Shown piece after piece: positions 17,974 to 26,367 of a DNA stretch of 64,000 nt. The notes beneath the pieces are model-generated. The model did no database searches, was not told the origin of the DNA, and worked only from the letters and a program-made list of their open reading frames with translations. This stretch comes from Sinomicrobium oceani (GTDB lineage: Bacteria; Bacteroidota; Bacteroidia; Flavobacteriales; Flavobacteriaceae), in NCBI RefSeq assembly GCF_900119185.1, contig NZ_FPJE01000001.1, positions 62,001 to 126,000 of the forward strand, read 5' to 3'. The first letter of the stretch is position 1. Each line of letters begins with the position of its first letter. Position numbers and translations under genes: made by a program.

Positions 17974-19668
17974 TCAGTGTGAAACAGCCTCTCCGGCATC
18001 GGCAGGAATACGGATATTTTCGACGATTTTCTGTACTTCCGGAGGCGGGGGTGGCGTAAAACTGTTTACCGTAAGAGCTACTATAAAATTGGCGATCATA
18101 GCTACCATCCCGAAACCTTCGGGAGAAATTCCGAACCACCAGTCTGCGGGTTCTCCGCCACCGAACATGCCAAATTTGAACTTCATCATATAAAAGAGCA
18201 TACACAATATCCCGACAACCATACCACTTATAGCTCCCTCCTTGTTCATACGCTTGTAAAAAATACCGAGTATGATGGCCGGAAAAAATGATGCCGCGGC
18301 GAGCCCGAAGGCCAGTGCAACCACTGCAGCGACAAACCCGGGAGGATTAATCCCGAAATATCCGGCAATGACCACGGCTACCGCAGCACTTCCGCGGGCT
18401 ATCCACAATTCGGTTTTATCGGAAATATCGGGTTTCCACTGTTTTTTTATCAGATCGTGAGATACTGAAGTGGAAATAACCAATAATAATCCGGCTGCAG
18501 TAGACAAGGCTGCGGCCAGTCCACCTGCAGCTACCAGCGCAATAACCCAGTTGGGTAATCTCGCTATCTCCGGGTTGGCCAGTACCATGATATCATTATC
18601 GATCTTAAGCTCATTGGCTTCTTTATCCGCCAGGTATTGTATTCTGCCGTCATTGTTCTTGTCGGTAAACTGCAATAGCCCCGTAGCTTCCCAGTTGGTA
18701 AACCATTCCGGCATTTCGGCATAGGGTTTATCGCTTACGGTCTCGATAAGATTTGTCCTGGCAAATGCGGAAACCGCAGGAGCCGTAGTGTACAGGATAC
18801 CAATAAAAAGCAGGGCGAGCCCGGCAGATTTCCGTGCATCTTTTACACCGGGAACGGTAAAAAAGCGAACGATCACATGGGGAAGTCCGGCTGTCCCCAC
18901 CATAAGGGCGAGCGTGATGGCAAACACGTCGATCATGCTTTTGGTTCCGTCCGTATACCGGGCAAATCCCAGTTCTTCGGACAACCCGTTCAGCTTGTCG
19001 AGCAGATAGGTTCCGGAACCATCGGCCAGGGTATCCCCCATTCCGAGTTGCGGAACAGGATTGCCCGTCATCTGTATGGAGATAAAGATAGCCGGCACCA
19101 TAAAGGCAAATATCAGTACGCAATACTGGGCTACCTGAGTATATGTGATCCCTTTCATTCCACCGAGAACGGCATAAAAGAGTACGATAATCATCCCGAT
19201 GATAACCCCGGTATTGATATCGACTTCGAGGAAACGCGAAAACACAACGCCCACACCGCGCATCTGTCCTGCCACGTAGGTAAAAGACACCAGCAACGCA
19301 CAAAATACAGCCACGGTCCGGGCCGTAGAAGAATAATACCGGTCTCCTATAAAATCGGGAACCGTAAACTTTCCGAATTTCCTGAGGTAAGGAGCCAGAA
19401 GCAATGCCAGGAGTACGTATCCGCCGGTCCATCCCATAAGATATACCGCTCCGTCATATCCCATAAAAGAAATTATCCCGGCCATCGATATAAAAGATGC
19501 CGCAGACATCCAATCTGCCGCGGTAGCCAGACCATTGGCCAGGGGCGAAACCCCTCCACCTGCAACATAAAACTCTTTGGTAGAACCGGCACGCGACCAG
19601 ATGGCAATCCCGATGTAAATGGCAAAAGAAATAGCTACAAGGACATACGTCCATATCTGTACACTCAT
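17974..19668 (-). CDS. Sodium:solute symporter, ActP-like large subunit
   Basis: 564 residues with about 13 TM helices. SSS-family landmarks: EFYVAGGGVSPLANGLATAADWMSAASFI, FIGDRYYSSTARTVAVF, GGMKGITYTQVAQYCVLI, GTAGLPHVIVRFFTVP, LAAALSTAAGLLLVIS. The sequence and the pairing with a DUF4212 gene match the two-subunit symporter group rather than classical single-protein ActP. The loop with NNDGRIQYLADKEANELKIDND is a soluble insertion between helices. The likely substrate is acetate or another short carboxylate because acs is next to it; this is inference. It starts 90 bp after the DUF4212 stop. Confidence 0.9.
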   Translation of the reverse strand: MSVQIWTYVLVAISFAIYIGIAIWSRAGSTKEFYVAGGGVSPLANGLATAADWMSAASFISMAGIISFMGYDGAVYLMGWTGGYVLLALLLAPYLRKFGKFTVPDFIGDRYYSSTARTVAVFCALLVSFTYVAGQMRGVGVVFSRFLEVDINTGVIIGMIIVLFYAVLGGMKGITYTQVAQYCVLIFAFMVPAIFISIQMTGNPVPQLGMGDTLADGSGTYLLDKLNGLSEELGFARYTDGTKSMIDVFAITLALMVGTAGLPHVIVRFFTVPGVKDARKSAGLALLFIGILYTTAPAVSAFARTNLIETVSDKPYAEMPEWFTNWEATGLLQFTDKNNDGRIQYLADKEANELKIDNDIMVLANPEIARLPNWVIALVAAGGLAAALSTAAGLLLVISTSVSHDLIKKQWKPDISDKTELWIARGSAAVAVVIAGYFGINPPGFVAAVVALAFGLAAASFFPAIILGIFYKRMNKEGAISGMVVGILCMLFYMMKFKFGMFGGGEPADWWFGISPEGFGMVAMIANFIVALTVNSFTPPPPPEVQKIVENIRIPADAGEAVSH

Positions 19669-19758
19669 GGTTGGTGGTATTTAGTGGTTTTTCAGTACTA
19701 AAATTCAGGTAAGATCACAGCAAACTGTCTATGAATATGGTATCGGTAACAGAGCGTC

Positions 19759-20016
19759 TCACTTGTCATACCCATACTTCTTGTCGAGTTTGTTCATCAA
19801 GCGGATATAAACGAATATAAGAATGATAAAAACATACAAGGCTCCCTGTTGCGCAAACCAGAAACCGAGTTCGAATCCCCCGATACGAATAGTATTGAGA
19901 AGATCTTTAAAGAGTATCCCCGCGCCGTAGGAAACAAGGAACCATATAACAAGGAGTATCGACAGGTATTTCAGGTTTTCTTTCCAGTATGCCTTTGCTT
20001 TTTGTTGTGATGTCAT
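19759..20016 (-). CDS. DUF4212 small subunit of the sodium:solute symporter
   Basis: 85 residues with two TM helices (LKYLSILLVIWFLVSYGAGI and FELGFWFAQQGALYVFIILI) and a charged C-terminal tail. This two-helix family is found beside SSS symporters of the ActP-like type and is regarded as their small subunit. The spacing and order here (small subunit, large subunit, acs) support this. Its own molecular role is not known from the sequence. Confidence 0.88.
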   Translation of the reverse strand: MTSQQKAKAYWKENLKYLSILLVIWFLVSYGAGILFKDLLNTIRIGGFELGFWFAQQGALYVFIILIFVYIRLMNKLDKKYGYDK

Positions 20017-20144
20017 AAAAACAGTGCTTTATTTCAGCAATAAATATAATATTTTAACACAAAAACAACATCATGCGCACTTAAAAACACGACAAAATAT
20101 CGATTTACCAACATTTTTCGTGAAACCGTGGTATATATAAACAA

Positions 20145-20181
20145 AAAATCCCCCTGCATTTATACGATACAGGAGGATTTT
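20145..20181 (-). terminator. Terminator after the DUF4136 gene
   Basis: AAAATCCCCCTG (20145-20156) faces CAGGAGGATTTT (20170-20181), a 12-bp stem with one mismatch and a 13-nt loop. On the minus strand the A/T ends supply the U-tract 28 bp past the DUF4136 stop. The stem is near-symmetric, so it may also block plus-strand transcription. Confidence 0.7.
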
Positions 20182-20208
20182 CCGGTAAACAGAAATATGA
20201 TCCCGGTT

Positions 20209-20748
20209 CTATTTACTGTTTCTGGTCTCCATTCCGGGAGGATATTTTTCGAGTATGCTTTTTACGAATTCATTAATACGCTCTTCCTTTTTATCCATAC
20301 GCTGGGAGAGATATCCCGTACCTTTACCCTGCCATACCAGTTCGTTCTTTCCGGCATCGATAAAATCGATGAATAAAGAGCCTTCGGTTGTTGTGGATAC
20401 GTTAGGATACGCCATTCCCCACCAGTACGGGTTCCATCCCCAACCCCAGCCGTAGTTATTGTAGACATCTACCCGCTCTTTTTCGGTGGTAAAGATACTG
20501 ATGAGCATATCGGGATTTTCCGACTTGGTCATTCCCTTGGCATTCAATTCGGATTCGATAGCTCTGAGAATTCTCTTTTTATCGAGATCCGAGATCTCCG
20601 CTTTGTCTATTCCGGGTTTGAAAAAGGCGAAGGTTCTGTACGTATTAAAGTTGGCATGCTTATCGTAATCGGCAGCCACCCGGACTGTAGAGCACGACCC
20701 GGCAATCATGGCCAGTACAAGTACCGGTAATAGTCTTATTGCTTTCAT
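20209..20748 (-). CDS. DUF4136-family lipoprotein
   Basis: 179 residues. The signal peptide ends MIAGSC (lipobox), followed by STVRVAADYDKHANFNTYRTFAF, the recognisable DUF4136 opening. A Trp/Gly/Tyr-rich patch (NNYGWGWGWNPYWWGMAYP) and the FIDFIDAGKNELVWQGKGTG strand are also typical. Family members are envelope lipoproteins of unknown function, common in Bacteroidota. It is monocistronic here, with its own terminator. Confidence 0.85.
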   Translation of the reverse strand: MKAIRLLPVLVLAMIAGSCSTVRVAADYDKHANFNTYRTFAFFKPGIDKAEISDLDKKRILRAIESELNAKGMTKSENPDMLISIFTTEKERVDVYNNYGWGWGWNPYWWGMAYPNVSTTTEGSLFIDFIDAGKNELVWQGKGTGYLSQRMDKKEERINEFVKSILEKYPPGMETRNSK

Positions 20749-20880
20749 CTTTTTATATTTATTTGTTGTTATTATGACGCTCCCATACCTTCGGTTTCAG
20801 GATAGGGTATAATATGGTTTGTTTTATTAAAAATACAAATTTTCAGCCGGGTTTTACCTTTGGTGCGCTGCAGGTTCATG

Positions 20881-22908
20881 TTAAATATTTTCCAAAAGCT
20901 TATCCTCAACATCATTCGCGAGCGTTACTTTAAGTTTCGGCTCCATCTGCATGGCCCTGTTTATGGCAAAAACAGCTTCTCTATTCCTGCCCCAGCTACG
21001 TCTTGCTATGCCGTTATTAACATCCCAGAACAACATGGAACGCAGCCGATTACCCGCCTCTTTAGTACCATCAAGAACCATGCCGAATCCGCCGTTTATC
21101 ACTTCGCCCCATCCGACACCTCCGCCATTGTGGATACTTACCCAGGTAGCACCCCGAAAACTATCGCCGATAACGTTGTGAATAGCCATATCTGCTGTGA
21201 AACGCGAACCGTCATAAATATTGGAGGTTTCCCGGTAGGGCGAGTCGGTTCCCGACACGTCGTGATGATCTCTTCCGAGGATGACCTCCCCGATCTCTCC
21301 GGCAGCAATGACCCTGTTAAAGGCTTCTGCAATTTTCATTCTTCCTTCCGCATCGGCATACAATATCCTGGCCTGCGACCCTACGACCAGTTTATTTTCC
21401 TGTGCCCCTCGTATCCACCGGATATTATCGGCCATCTGCTGCTGTATTTCCTCCGGGGAATTACGACGGATCTCTTCAAGTATTTCACAGGCAATCGCAT
21501 CGGTCCGGGCCAAGTCATCAGGATTTCCACTGGCACAGACCCAACGGAAAGGACCGAAACCGTAGTCGAAACACATGGGCCCCATAATATCCTGTACATA
21601 GGAAGGATACCGGAATTCGCGTTCTTCCGGTCCGGCCTGCTGTCCGCCCGACGCCCACACATCTGCCCCAGCCCTGGAAGCTTCCAGCAAAAATGCATTA
21701 CCGTAATCAAAGAAATAGGTTCCCGCCGCCGCATGCCTGTTTATGGCCGCAGCCTGCCGCCGCAGGCTTTCCTGAACATGGTTCCTGAATACTTGCGGGG
21801 CTTCGGACATCATCGTATTGGCTTCTTCAAAAGAAAGCCCTGCCGGGTAATACCCGCCCGCCCACGGATTGTGTAACGAAGTTTGATCGGAACCCAGTGC
21901 CACCGGTATATTTTCCCGGTCAAAGTGTTCCCATACATCCACTATATTCCCCAGATAGGCCATAGAGACAATCTCACGGGCAGCTATGGCCTTTTCCACT
22001 CTTTTGCCCAGAAGGTCCAGGTCCGTTACGACTTCATCCACCCATCCCTGGGAATGCCGGGTATGTACCGCTTTCGGATTGACCTCTGCACATACGGTAA
22101 TACAACCGGCTATGTTGCCTGCCTTGGGCTGTGCGCCACTCATTCCACCCAGGCCGGAGGTCAGGAATACTGCTCCCGTACCTTCTTCTCCCGGAACCGA
22201 AGGGGTTTTTCCTATTTTCCGCAGCGCATTCATCACGGTAATCGTCGTACCGTGTACAATGCCTTGCGGACCTATATACATGTAGCTTCCGGCAGTCATT
22301 TGCCCGTATTGGGTAACCCCGAGTGCATTAAACCGTTCCCAGTCGTCCGGAGCAGAATAGTTCGGGATCATCATACCATTGGTCACTACGACCCTCGGAG
22401 CCTCGCGGTGTGAAGGAAACAACCCCAGGGGATGCCCGGAATACATCACCAGGGTCTGCTCTTCTGTCATTTCCGATAAGTACTGCATCACCAGCCGGTA
22501 TTGGGCCCAGTTCTGAAAAACAGCACCGTTACCACCATAGGTAATAAGTTCGTGCGGATGCTGCGCTACGGCAGGGTCCAGGTTATTCTGTATCATCAGC
22601 ATAATGGCAGCAGCCTGTCGGCAACGGGCCGGATATTCGTCGACAGGGCGGGCATACATAGCGTAATCCGGACGGAACCTGTACATATAAATACGTCCGT
22701 ATCTACGGAGCTCTTCGGCAAATTCCGGGAGCAGGGCCTCATGATGTTTTTTATCAAAATAGCGCAGCGCATTGCGCAGAGCCAGTTTCTTTTCTTTAGG
22801 GCTAAGTATATCTTTTCGTCTCGGCGCATGATTTACGGTCTTATCATAAACCTTTGCATCGGGCAGTTCTGAAGGGATACCCTCTTTTATTTGTTCCTGA
22901 AATGTCAT
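20881..22908 (-). CDS. hutU: Urocanate hydratase
   Basis: 675 residues from MTFQEQIKEGIP. Forty-nine extra in-frame upstream codons lack homology-like character and are rejected. Converts urocanate to imidazolonepropionate in histidine degradation, using tightly bound NAD+ as electrophile. Motifs include LVMYSGHPLGLFPSH, GQMTAGSYMYIGPQGIVHGT, VFLTSGLGGMSGAQPKA, QTSLHNPWAGGYYPAGLSF, GPMCFDYGFGPFRWVCASG and WVSIHNGGGVGWGEVINGGFG. The length matches the longer Bacteroidota form rather than the roughly 555-residue proteobacterial one. The other hut genes are not adjacent, so the pathway is split or completed elsewhere. Confidence 0.96.
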   Translation of the reverse strand: MTFQEQIKEGIPSELPDAKVYDKTVNHAPRRKDILSPKEKKLALRNALRYFDKKHHEALLPEFAEELRRYGRIYMYRFRPDYAMYARPVDEYPARCRQAAAIMLMIQNNLDPAVAQHPHELITYGGNGAVFQNWAQYRLVMQYLSEMTEEQTLVMYSGHPLGLFPSHREAPRVVVTNGMMIPNYSAPDDWERFNALGVTQYGQMTAGSYMYIGPQGIVHGTTITVMNALRKIGKTPSVPGEEGTGAVFLTSGLGGMSGAQPKAGNIAGCITVCAEVNPKAVHTRHSQGWVDEVVTDLDLLGKRVEKAIAAREIVSMAYLGNIVDVWEHFDRENIPVALGSDQTSLHNPWAGGYYPAGLSFEEANTMMSEAPQVFRNHVQESLRRQAAAINRHAAAGTYFFDYGNAFLLEASRAGADVWASGGQQAGPEEREFRYPSYVQDIMGPMCFDYGFGPFRWVCASGNPDDLARTDAIACEILEEIRRNSPEEIQQQMADNIRWIRGAQENKLVVGSQARILYADAEGRMKIAEAFNRVIAAGEIGEVILGRDHHDVSGTDSPYRETSNIYDGSRFTADMAIHNVIGDSFRGATWVSIHNGGGVGWGEVINGGFGMVLDGTKEAGNRLRSMLFWDVNNGIARRSWGRNREAVFAINRAMQMEPKLKVTLANDVEDKLLENI

Positions 22909-23254
22909 GATATGATGAGATTTGTCGATACGGTCCGGTTTATCGGTAAACGTAACCTCCCGCATCGGGTTCCTTAAAAATGTTGCTGAAATATAAAAAG
23001 TATGTTGCTGACGGTAAAACGGAGAATCCGGGAGACAAGCCCGTAAGGTTTTCAACAGAGGCCTTTTTTTATAATTTCGGGGTTAACCTCCGAGTCACCT
23101 GCCTTACGGCAGCCGGATTAAATCTCCTTTATCGGACAGGAGCAGAACCGGCATTCACCGGTATAGCCATTGGTAAAACCCTATGGGTACCGTATATCTA
23201 CCCGGTGATGCGTACAGGCAACCCTGATCTGATATTGTAAACGATCACTCTCCA
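22909..23254. other. Gene-free stretch upstream of hutU
   Basis: About 345 bp with no supported gene. It must carry the hutU promoter, but no exact TAnnTTTG box was found on the minus strand. A small perfect hairpin, ACCGG-N6-CCGGT near 23155-23170, and several pyrimidine runs are the only structures noticed. Confidence 0.55.
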
Positions 23255-23428
<174 letters not shown>

Positions 23429-23541
23429 TTACACGGATTTACCTCCCGTGCCTGATTATTTTCGGACAAACATCACAAACTGACACTTATCTTGTTATAT
23501 TTACAAAGGTAAATTTTTGATTTCATTTCTGAAAGCGACGT

Positions 23542-23877
23542 ATGATTTTAATCTTCAGACACCTTTTCCCGAGTCGTTATGTAGCATTGACGCTATGGCC
23601 GGTAATTTTCATCAAGACCGGGGAACTCAAAAACGACGCGGTGCTCCTCAACCATGAAAGAATTCACCTCCGGCAGCAACTGGAACTCTTTATTCTCCCT
23701 TTTTACATCATATACGGCATCGAATGGACGGCGGGACTGCTCCGTCACGGCAATGCTTATATCGCCTACAAAAACATCAGTTTCGAACGCGAAGCGTATA
23801 CCAACGAGCACAACCTTGACTACCTGAAATCCAGGAAACCATGGCAGTTTTTACCTTATTTTTTTAACGCATCTTAA
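23542..23877 (+). CDS. Small HExxH-motif protein, possible minimal zinc metallopeptidase
   Basis: 111 residues. One hydrophobic segment near the middle (LELFILPFYIIYGIEWTAGL) overlaps the end of the motif NHERIHLRQQ, which contains HExxH (HERIH). A later NISFEREAYTNE supplies Glu residues at a gluzincin-like distance. Many Flavobacteriia encode similar short proteins annotated only as hypothetical; this is recalled from general experience, not a search. If active it would be a membrane-associated zinc hydrolase, but it is much shorter than M48 or M56 peptidases. The function is unproven. Confidence 0.7.
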   Translation: MILIFRHLFPSRYVALTLWPVIFIKTGELKNDAVLLNHERIHLRQQLELFILPFYIIYGIEWTAGLLRHGNAYIAYKNISFEREAYTNEHNLDYLKSRKPWQFLPYFFNAS

Positions 23878-23928
23878 CAGCGAACTGGCATTTTTTTTGC
23901 TGTGATTCAGACAAAAAATTCAGTACCC

Positions 23929-24408
23929 ATGAGACCTTTGATTTTTCTTCTTACTGTCCTGTTCGCCACGGTTTCCTGTAGCGGACAAGAAAACCGGGAC
24001 ACAACTCCGGAAAACAAAAAACAAGCCCACAACGACATTCCGAAACCGAAAGAAAGCTGGAAGGTGGACAAAGAGGTGGATGAAAACGGCAATGTAATCC
24101 GTATGGATTCTGTCTACTCCTGGTCTTACCACTCGGACGGCAGAGAACTTTCCCCGGAAACCATGGACAGCCTGATGCAAAGTTTCAGTCAGGGATTCGG
24201 AGGACATCTCTCCATGCCCGGGATGGGAGGTGAAGACTTTTTCGGTTCTTTTGCTACCGACTCCACCATGTTCGAACCCTTCGGGAATGACAGCCTGTTC
24301 TTTAAAGGCATGGAACAGCGGCACAAGCTGTTCGAAGAAATGATGCGCAAGGCCGATTCGCTCCATCGTGATGCCATGGAATCGTTCGGAAAGACCAACA
24401 AACTTTAA
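23929..24408 (+). CDS. Hypothetical lipoprotein
   Basis: 159 residues from MRPLIFLLTVLFATVSC, a clear lipobox; an upstream in-frame GTG at 23902 would bury the signal. The mature part is hydrophilic and low in complexity, rich in Asp, Glu, Ser, Met and Gly (SQGFGGHLSMPGMGGEDFFG, MEQRHKLFEEMMRKADSLHR). I do not recognise a family. It follows the HExxH gene by 51 bp and ends in its own terminator. Confidence 0.65.
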   Translation: MRPLIFLLTVLFATVSCSGQENRDTTPENKKQAHNDIPKPKESWKVDKEVDENGNVIRMDSVYSWSYHSDGRELSPETMDSLMQSFSQGFGGHLSMPGMGGEDFFGSFATDSTMFEPFGNDSLFFKGMEQRHKLFEEMMRKADSLHRDAMESFGKTNKL

Positions 24409-24440
24409 AGCATTGCGATACGGCCAACCGGCTAAAATCA

Positions 24441-24483
24441 TTAAAGCTCCGGCACAGGTATGGTAACGGGGCTTTAATTTTTT
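24441..24483 (+). terminator. Terminator after the hypothetical lipoprotein gene
   Basis: TTAAAGCTCCG (24441-24451) pairs with CGGGGCTTTAA (24467-24477), 11 bp with one wobble position, and is followed by six T residues (24478-24483). The end of the T-tract is shared with the -33 TTTG of the next promoter. Confidence 0.8.
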
Positions 24484-24511
24484 GTGCTCCGCCCCTTGTT
24501 TGCTACCTTTG
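24481..24511 (+). promoter_or_regulatory. Bacteroidota-type promoter for the PLP deaminase/GH73/hemL group
   Basis: TTTG (24481-24484), a 19-bp spacer, then TACCTTTG (24504-24511) match the primary-sigma consensus TTTG-N19-21-TAnnTTTG. The predicted start is near 24517, about 14 nt before the TTG start codon. Overlap with the preceding terminator makes a very compact junction. Confidence 0.72.
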
Positions 24512-24530
24512 TAAGGTTAACAAAGTTATT

Positions 24531-25430
24531 TTGAATCAGGAAATACCATTGGATATTGTCCTCCGACAAGGAATTCGTCTTGAAATAAAGCGAGATGACC
24601 TGTTGCATCCTTTTATTTCCGGGAATAAATTCCGGAAGATGAAATACAATATTCACGAAGCCGTGAAACAGGAGCATCACACCCTGCTTACGTTCGGCGG
24701 AGCTTACTCCAATCATATCGCTGCAGTCGCCGCAGCAGGTAAGGAATACGGTTTCAGGACCATTGGAATCATCCGCGGGGAAGAACTGGCTGAAAAAGTC
24801 CGGGAAAATCCCACCTTATCCTTTGCCGAAAAATCGGGAATGCAATTCCGTTTTATCTCCAGAAGTGATTTCAGAGAGCAGCATACGGCAGCATTCCTTG
24901 ATGGCCTTCGCAACGAATTCGGTTCGTTCTACCTCCTGCCCGAAGGAGGTACCAATGATCTCGCCGTAAAGGGTTGTGAAGAAATCCTAAATCCCGGGGA
25001 TAAAGGCTTCGACTACCTGTGTTGTGCGGTCGGTACGGGCGGGACCATATCGGGCCTTATCAACAGTTCGGAAAAAAATCAGGAGGTCCTGGGGTTCCCG
25101 GCACTGAAAGGTGATTTTTTAACCGATGATATTCGTAAATTTGCACATCAGGATAACTGGAGTTTACGACAGGAGTTTCATTTTGGCGGATATGCCAGGG
25201 TCAATGAAGAGCTCATTCGCTTTATCAACGATTTCAGACAAAAAACCGGTATCCCGCTGGATCCGGTATATACCGGTAAAATGATGTATGGCATATTGAA
25301 ACTCATCGATAGCGGTTATTTTAAAAGCGGGGCCAGTATACTGGCCATACATACCGGCGGATTACAGGGGATTCCGGGTATGAATACCGTATTACAGAAA
25401 AAACATTTACCCCTCATAGAACAAGGATAA
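24531..25430 (+). CDS. PLP-dependent ACC deaminase / D-cysteine desulfhydrase family enzyme
   Basis: 299 residues from a TTG codon placed just after the promoter. Fold-type II PLP features: DDLLHPFISGNKFRKMKYNI (the Lys of SGNKFRK is the expected Schiff-base residue), LLTFGGAYSNHIAAVAAAG, LLPEGGTNDLAVKGCEEI and AVGTGGTISGLI for phosphate binding. Relatives deaminate 1-aminocyclopropane-1-carboxylate or desulfhydrate D-cysteine; sequence alone does not separate these. It is followed by a GH73 lipoprotein and hemL on the same strand. Confidence 0.85.
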   Translation: MNQEIPLDIVLRQGIRLEIKRDDLLHPFISGNKFRKMKYNIHEAVKQEHHTLLTFGGAYSNHIAAVAAAGKEYGFRTIGIIRGEELAEKVRENPTLSFAEKSGMQFRFISRSDFREQHTAAFLDGLRNEFGSFYLLPEGGTNDLAVKGCEEILNPGDKGFDYLCCAVGTGGTISGLINSSEKNQEVLGFPALKGDFLTDDIRKFAHQDNWSLRQEFHFGGYARVNEELIRFINDFRQKTGIPLDPVYTGKMMYGILKLIDSGYFKSGASILAIHTGGLQGIPGMNTVLQKKHLPLIEQG

Positions 25431-25487
25431 ACACCATGAACCGGGAACTCGTTACCGGGAAAACATATAAAGATAACGGACAAACGC

Positions 25488-26294
25488 ATGCGAAAAATAG
25501 TATTTGCACTTATCATCCTGGGACTGGTCGCCTCTTCCTGTGGCTCCAAGAAAAAGGCTACTAAAAAAAGACATGAGCACAAGACCAAAACAACAAGAGT
25601 GGATTCAAGGCCTGCCACTCCGGTAGAAACCAAAAGGGAAACTAAAAGTACCGGGTTTCATCCCATAAGCGTCAATTCTACTGAAGAGTACATCGAGGTT
25701 TTTGGGCCCATTGCACAGGACGAAATGCGTGAGTTCGGTATTCCGGCGAGTATTACCATAGCACAGGGAATCCTGGAAAGCGGCTCCGGAAGGGGAGAAC
25801 TCACCCTGAAGACGAATAACCATTTCGGAATCAAGTGCCATACCGGATGGACCGGGGGAATGGAATATCACGATGACGACGAAAAAGGAGAGTGTTTCCG
25901 CAAATACGATCATCCGATGACCTCCTACAGAGATCACTCCCTCTTCCTGACCAGCAGAAGCAGATATGCTTCTCTTTTCGAACTGGATAAAGACGATTAT
26001 CACGGCTGGGCCAAGGGACTGCGTAAGGCAGGTTATGCTACCGACCCGAGATATCCGCAAAAACTGATAGCACTTATAGACCGATACGAGCTTTACAAGT
26101 ACGATGAAGAGGTCCTCGGAAGCTCCGGGCGGAGAAAGCAGTTTGCTTCTGAGGCAGGCATACATATCGTCCGCCGGGGAGACACCCTGTACTCCATTTC
26201 CAAAAGGTACAACACCACGGTGGATGACCTTAAAAGGGTAAACCGGCTGAGGAACAACAATATTGCCGTAGGACAGGAACTCAAGGTCCGGTAA
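25488..26294 (+). CDS. GH73 glucosaminidase lipoprotein with C-terminal LysM
   Basis: 268 residues. The signal ends LVASSC (lipobox), followed by a Lys/Thr-rich linker. The glucosaminidase domain spans about 65-210: ASITIAQGILESGSGRGELT with the catalytic Glu, NNHFGIKCHTGW, HDDDEKGECFRKYDHPMTSY, RDHSLFL, YATDPRYPQKL. One LysM follows (HIVRRGDTLYSISKRYNTTV, then NIAVGQELKV). It is predicted to trim peptidoglycan glycan strands from an outer- or inner-membrane anchor. It sits 57 bp after the PLP gene and 73 bp before hemL. Confidence 0.93.
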   Translation: MRKIVFALIILGLVASSCGSKKKATKKRHEHKTKTTRVDSRPATPVETKRETKSTGFHPISVNSTEEYIEVFGPIAQDEMREFGIPASITIAQGILESGSGRGELTLKTNNHFGIKCHTGWTGGMEYHDDDEKGECFRKYDHPMTSYRDHSLFLTSRSRYASLFELDKDDYHGWAKGLRKAGYATDPRYPQKLIALIDRYELYKYDEEVLGSSGRRKQFASEAGIHIVRRGDTLYSISKRYNTTVDDLKRVNRLRNNNIAVGQELKVR

Positions 26295-26367
26295 TTGCCC
26301 TCAATGGTGCCCACACTACACAAAACACAGACAACAGCCATATAATACAGCATAAAAAACACATCTT

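Noticed and set aside
19860-19885. GTTCGAATCCC, a tRNA T-loop-like string
   Set aside because: It lies inside the DUF4212 coding region and no acceptor or anticodon arms can be formed around it.
22909-23055. N-terminal extension of hutU by 49 codons
   Set aside because: Translation lacks family-like residues; MTFQEQIKEGIP matches the usual opening of the enzyme.
22980-23240. 86-codon plus-strand frame upstream of hutU
   Set aside because: No recognisable features; the start context is ordinary intergenic sequence.
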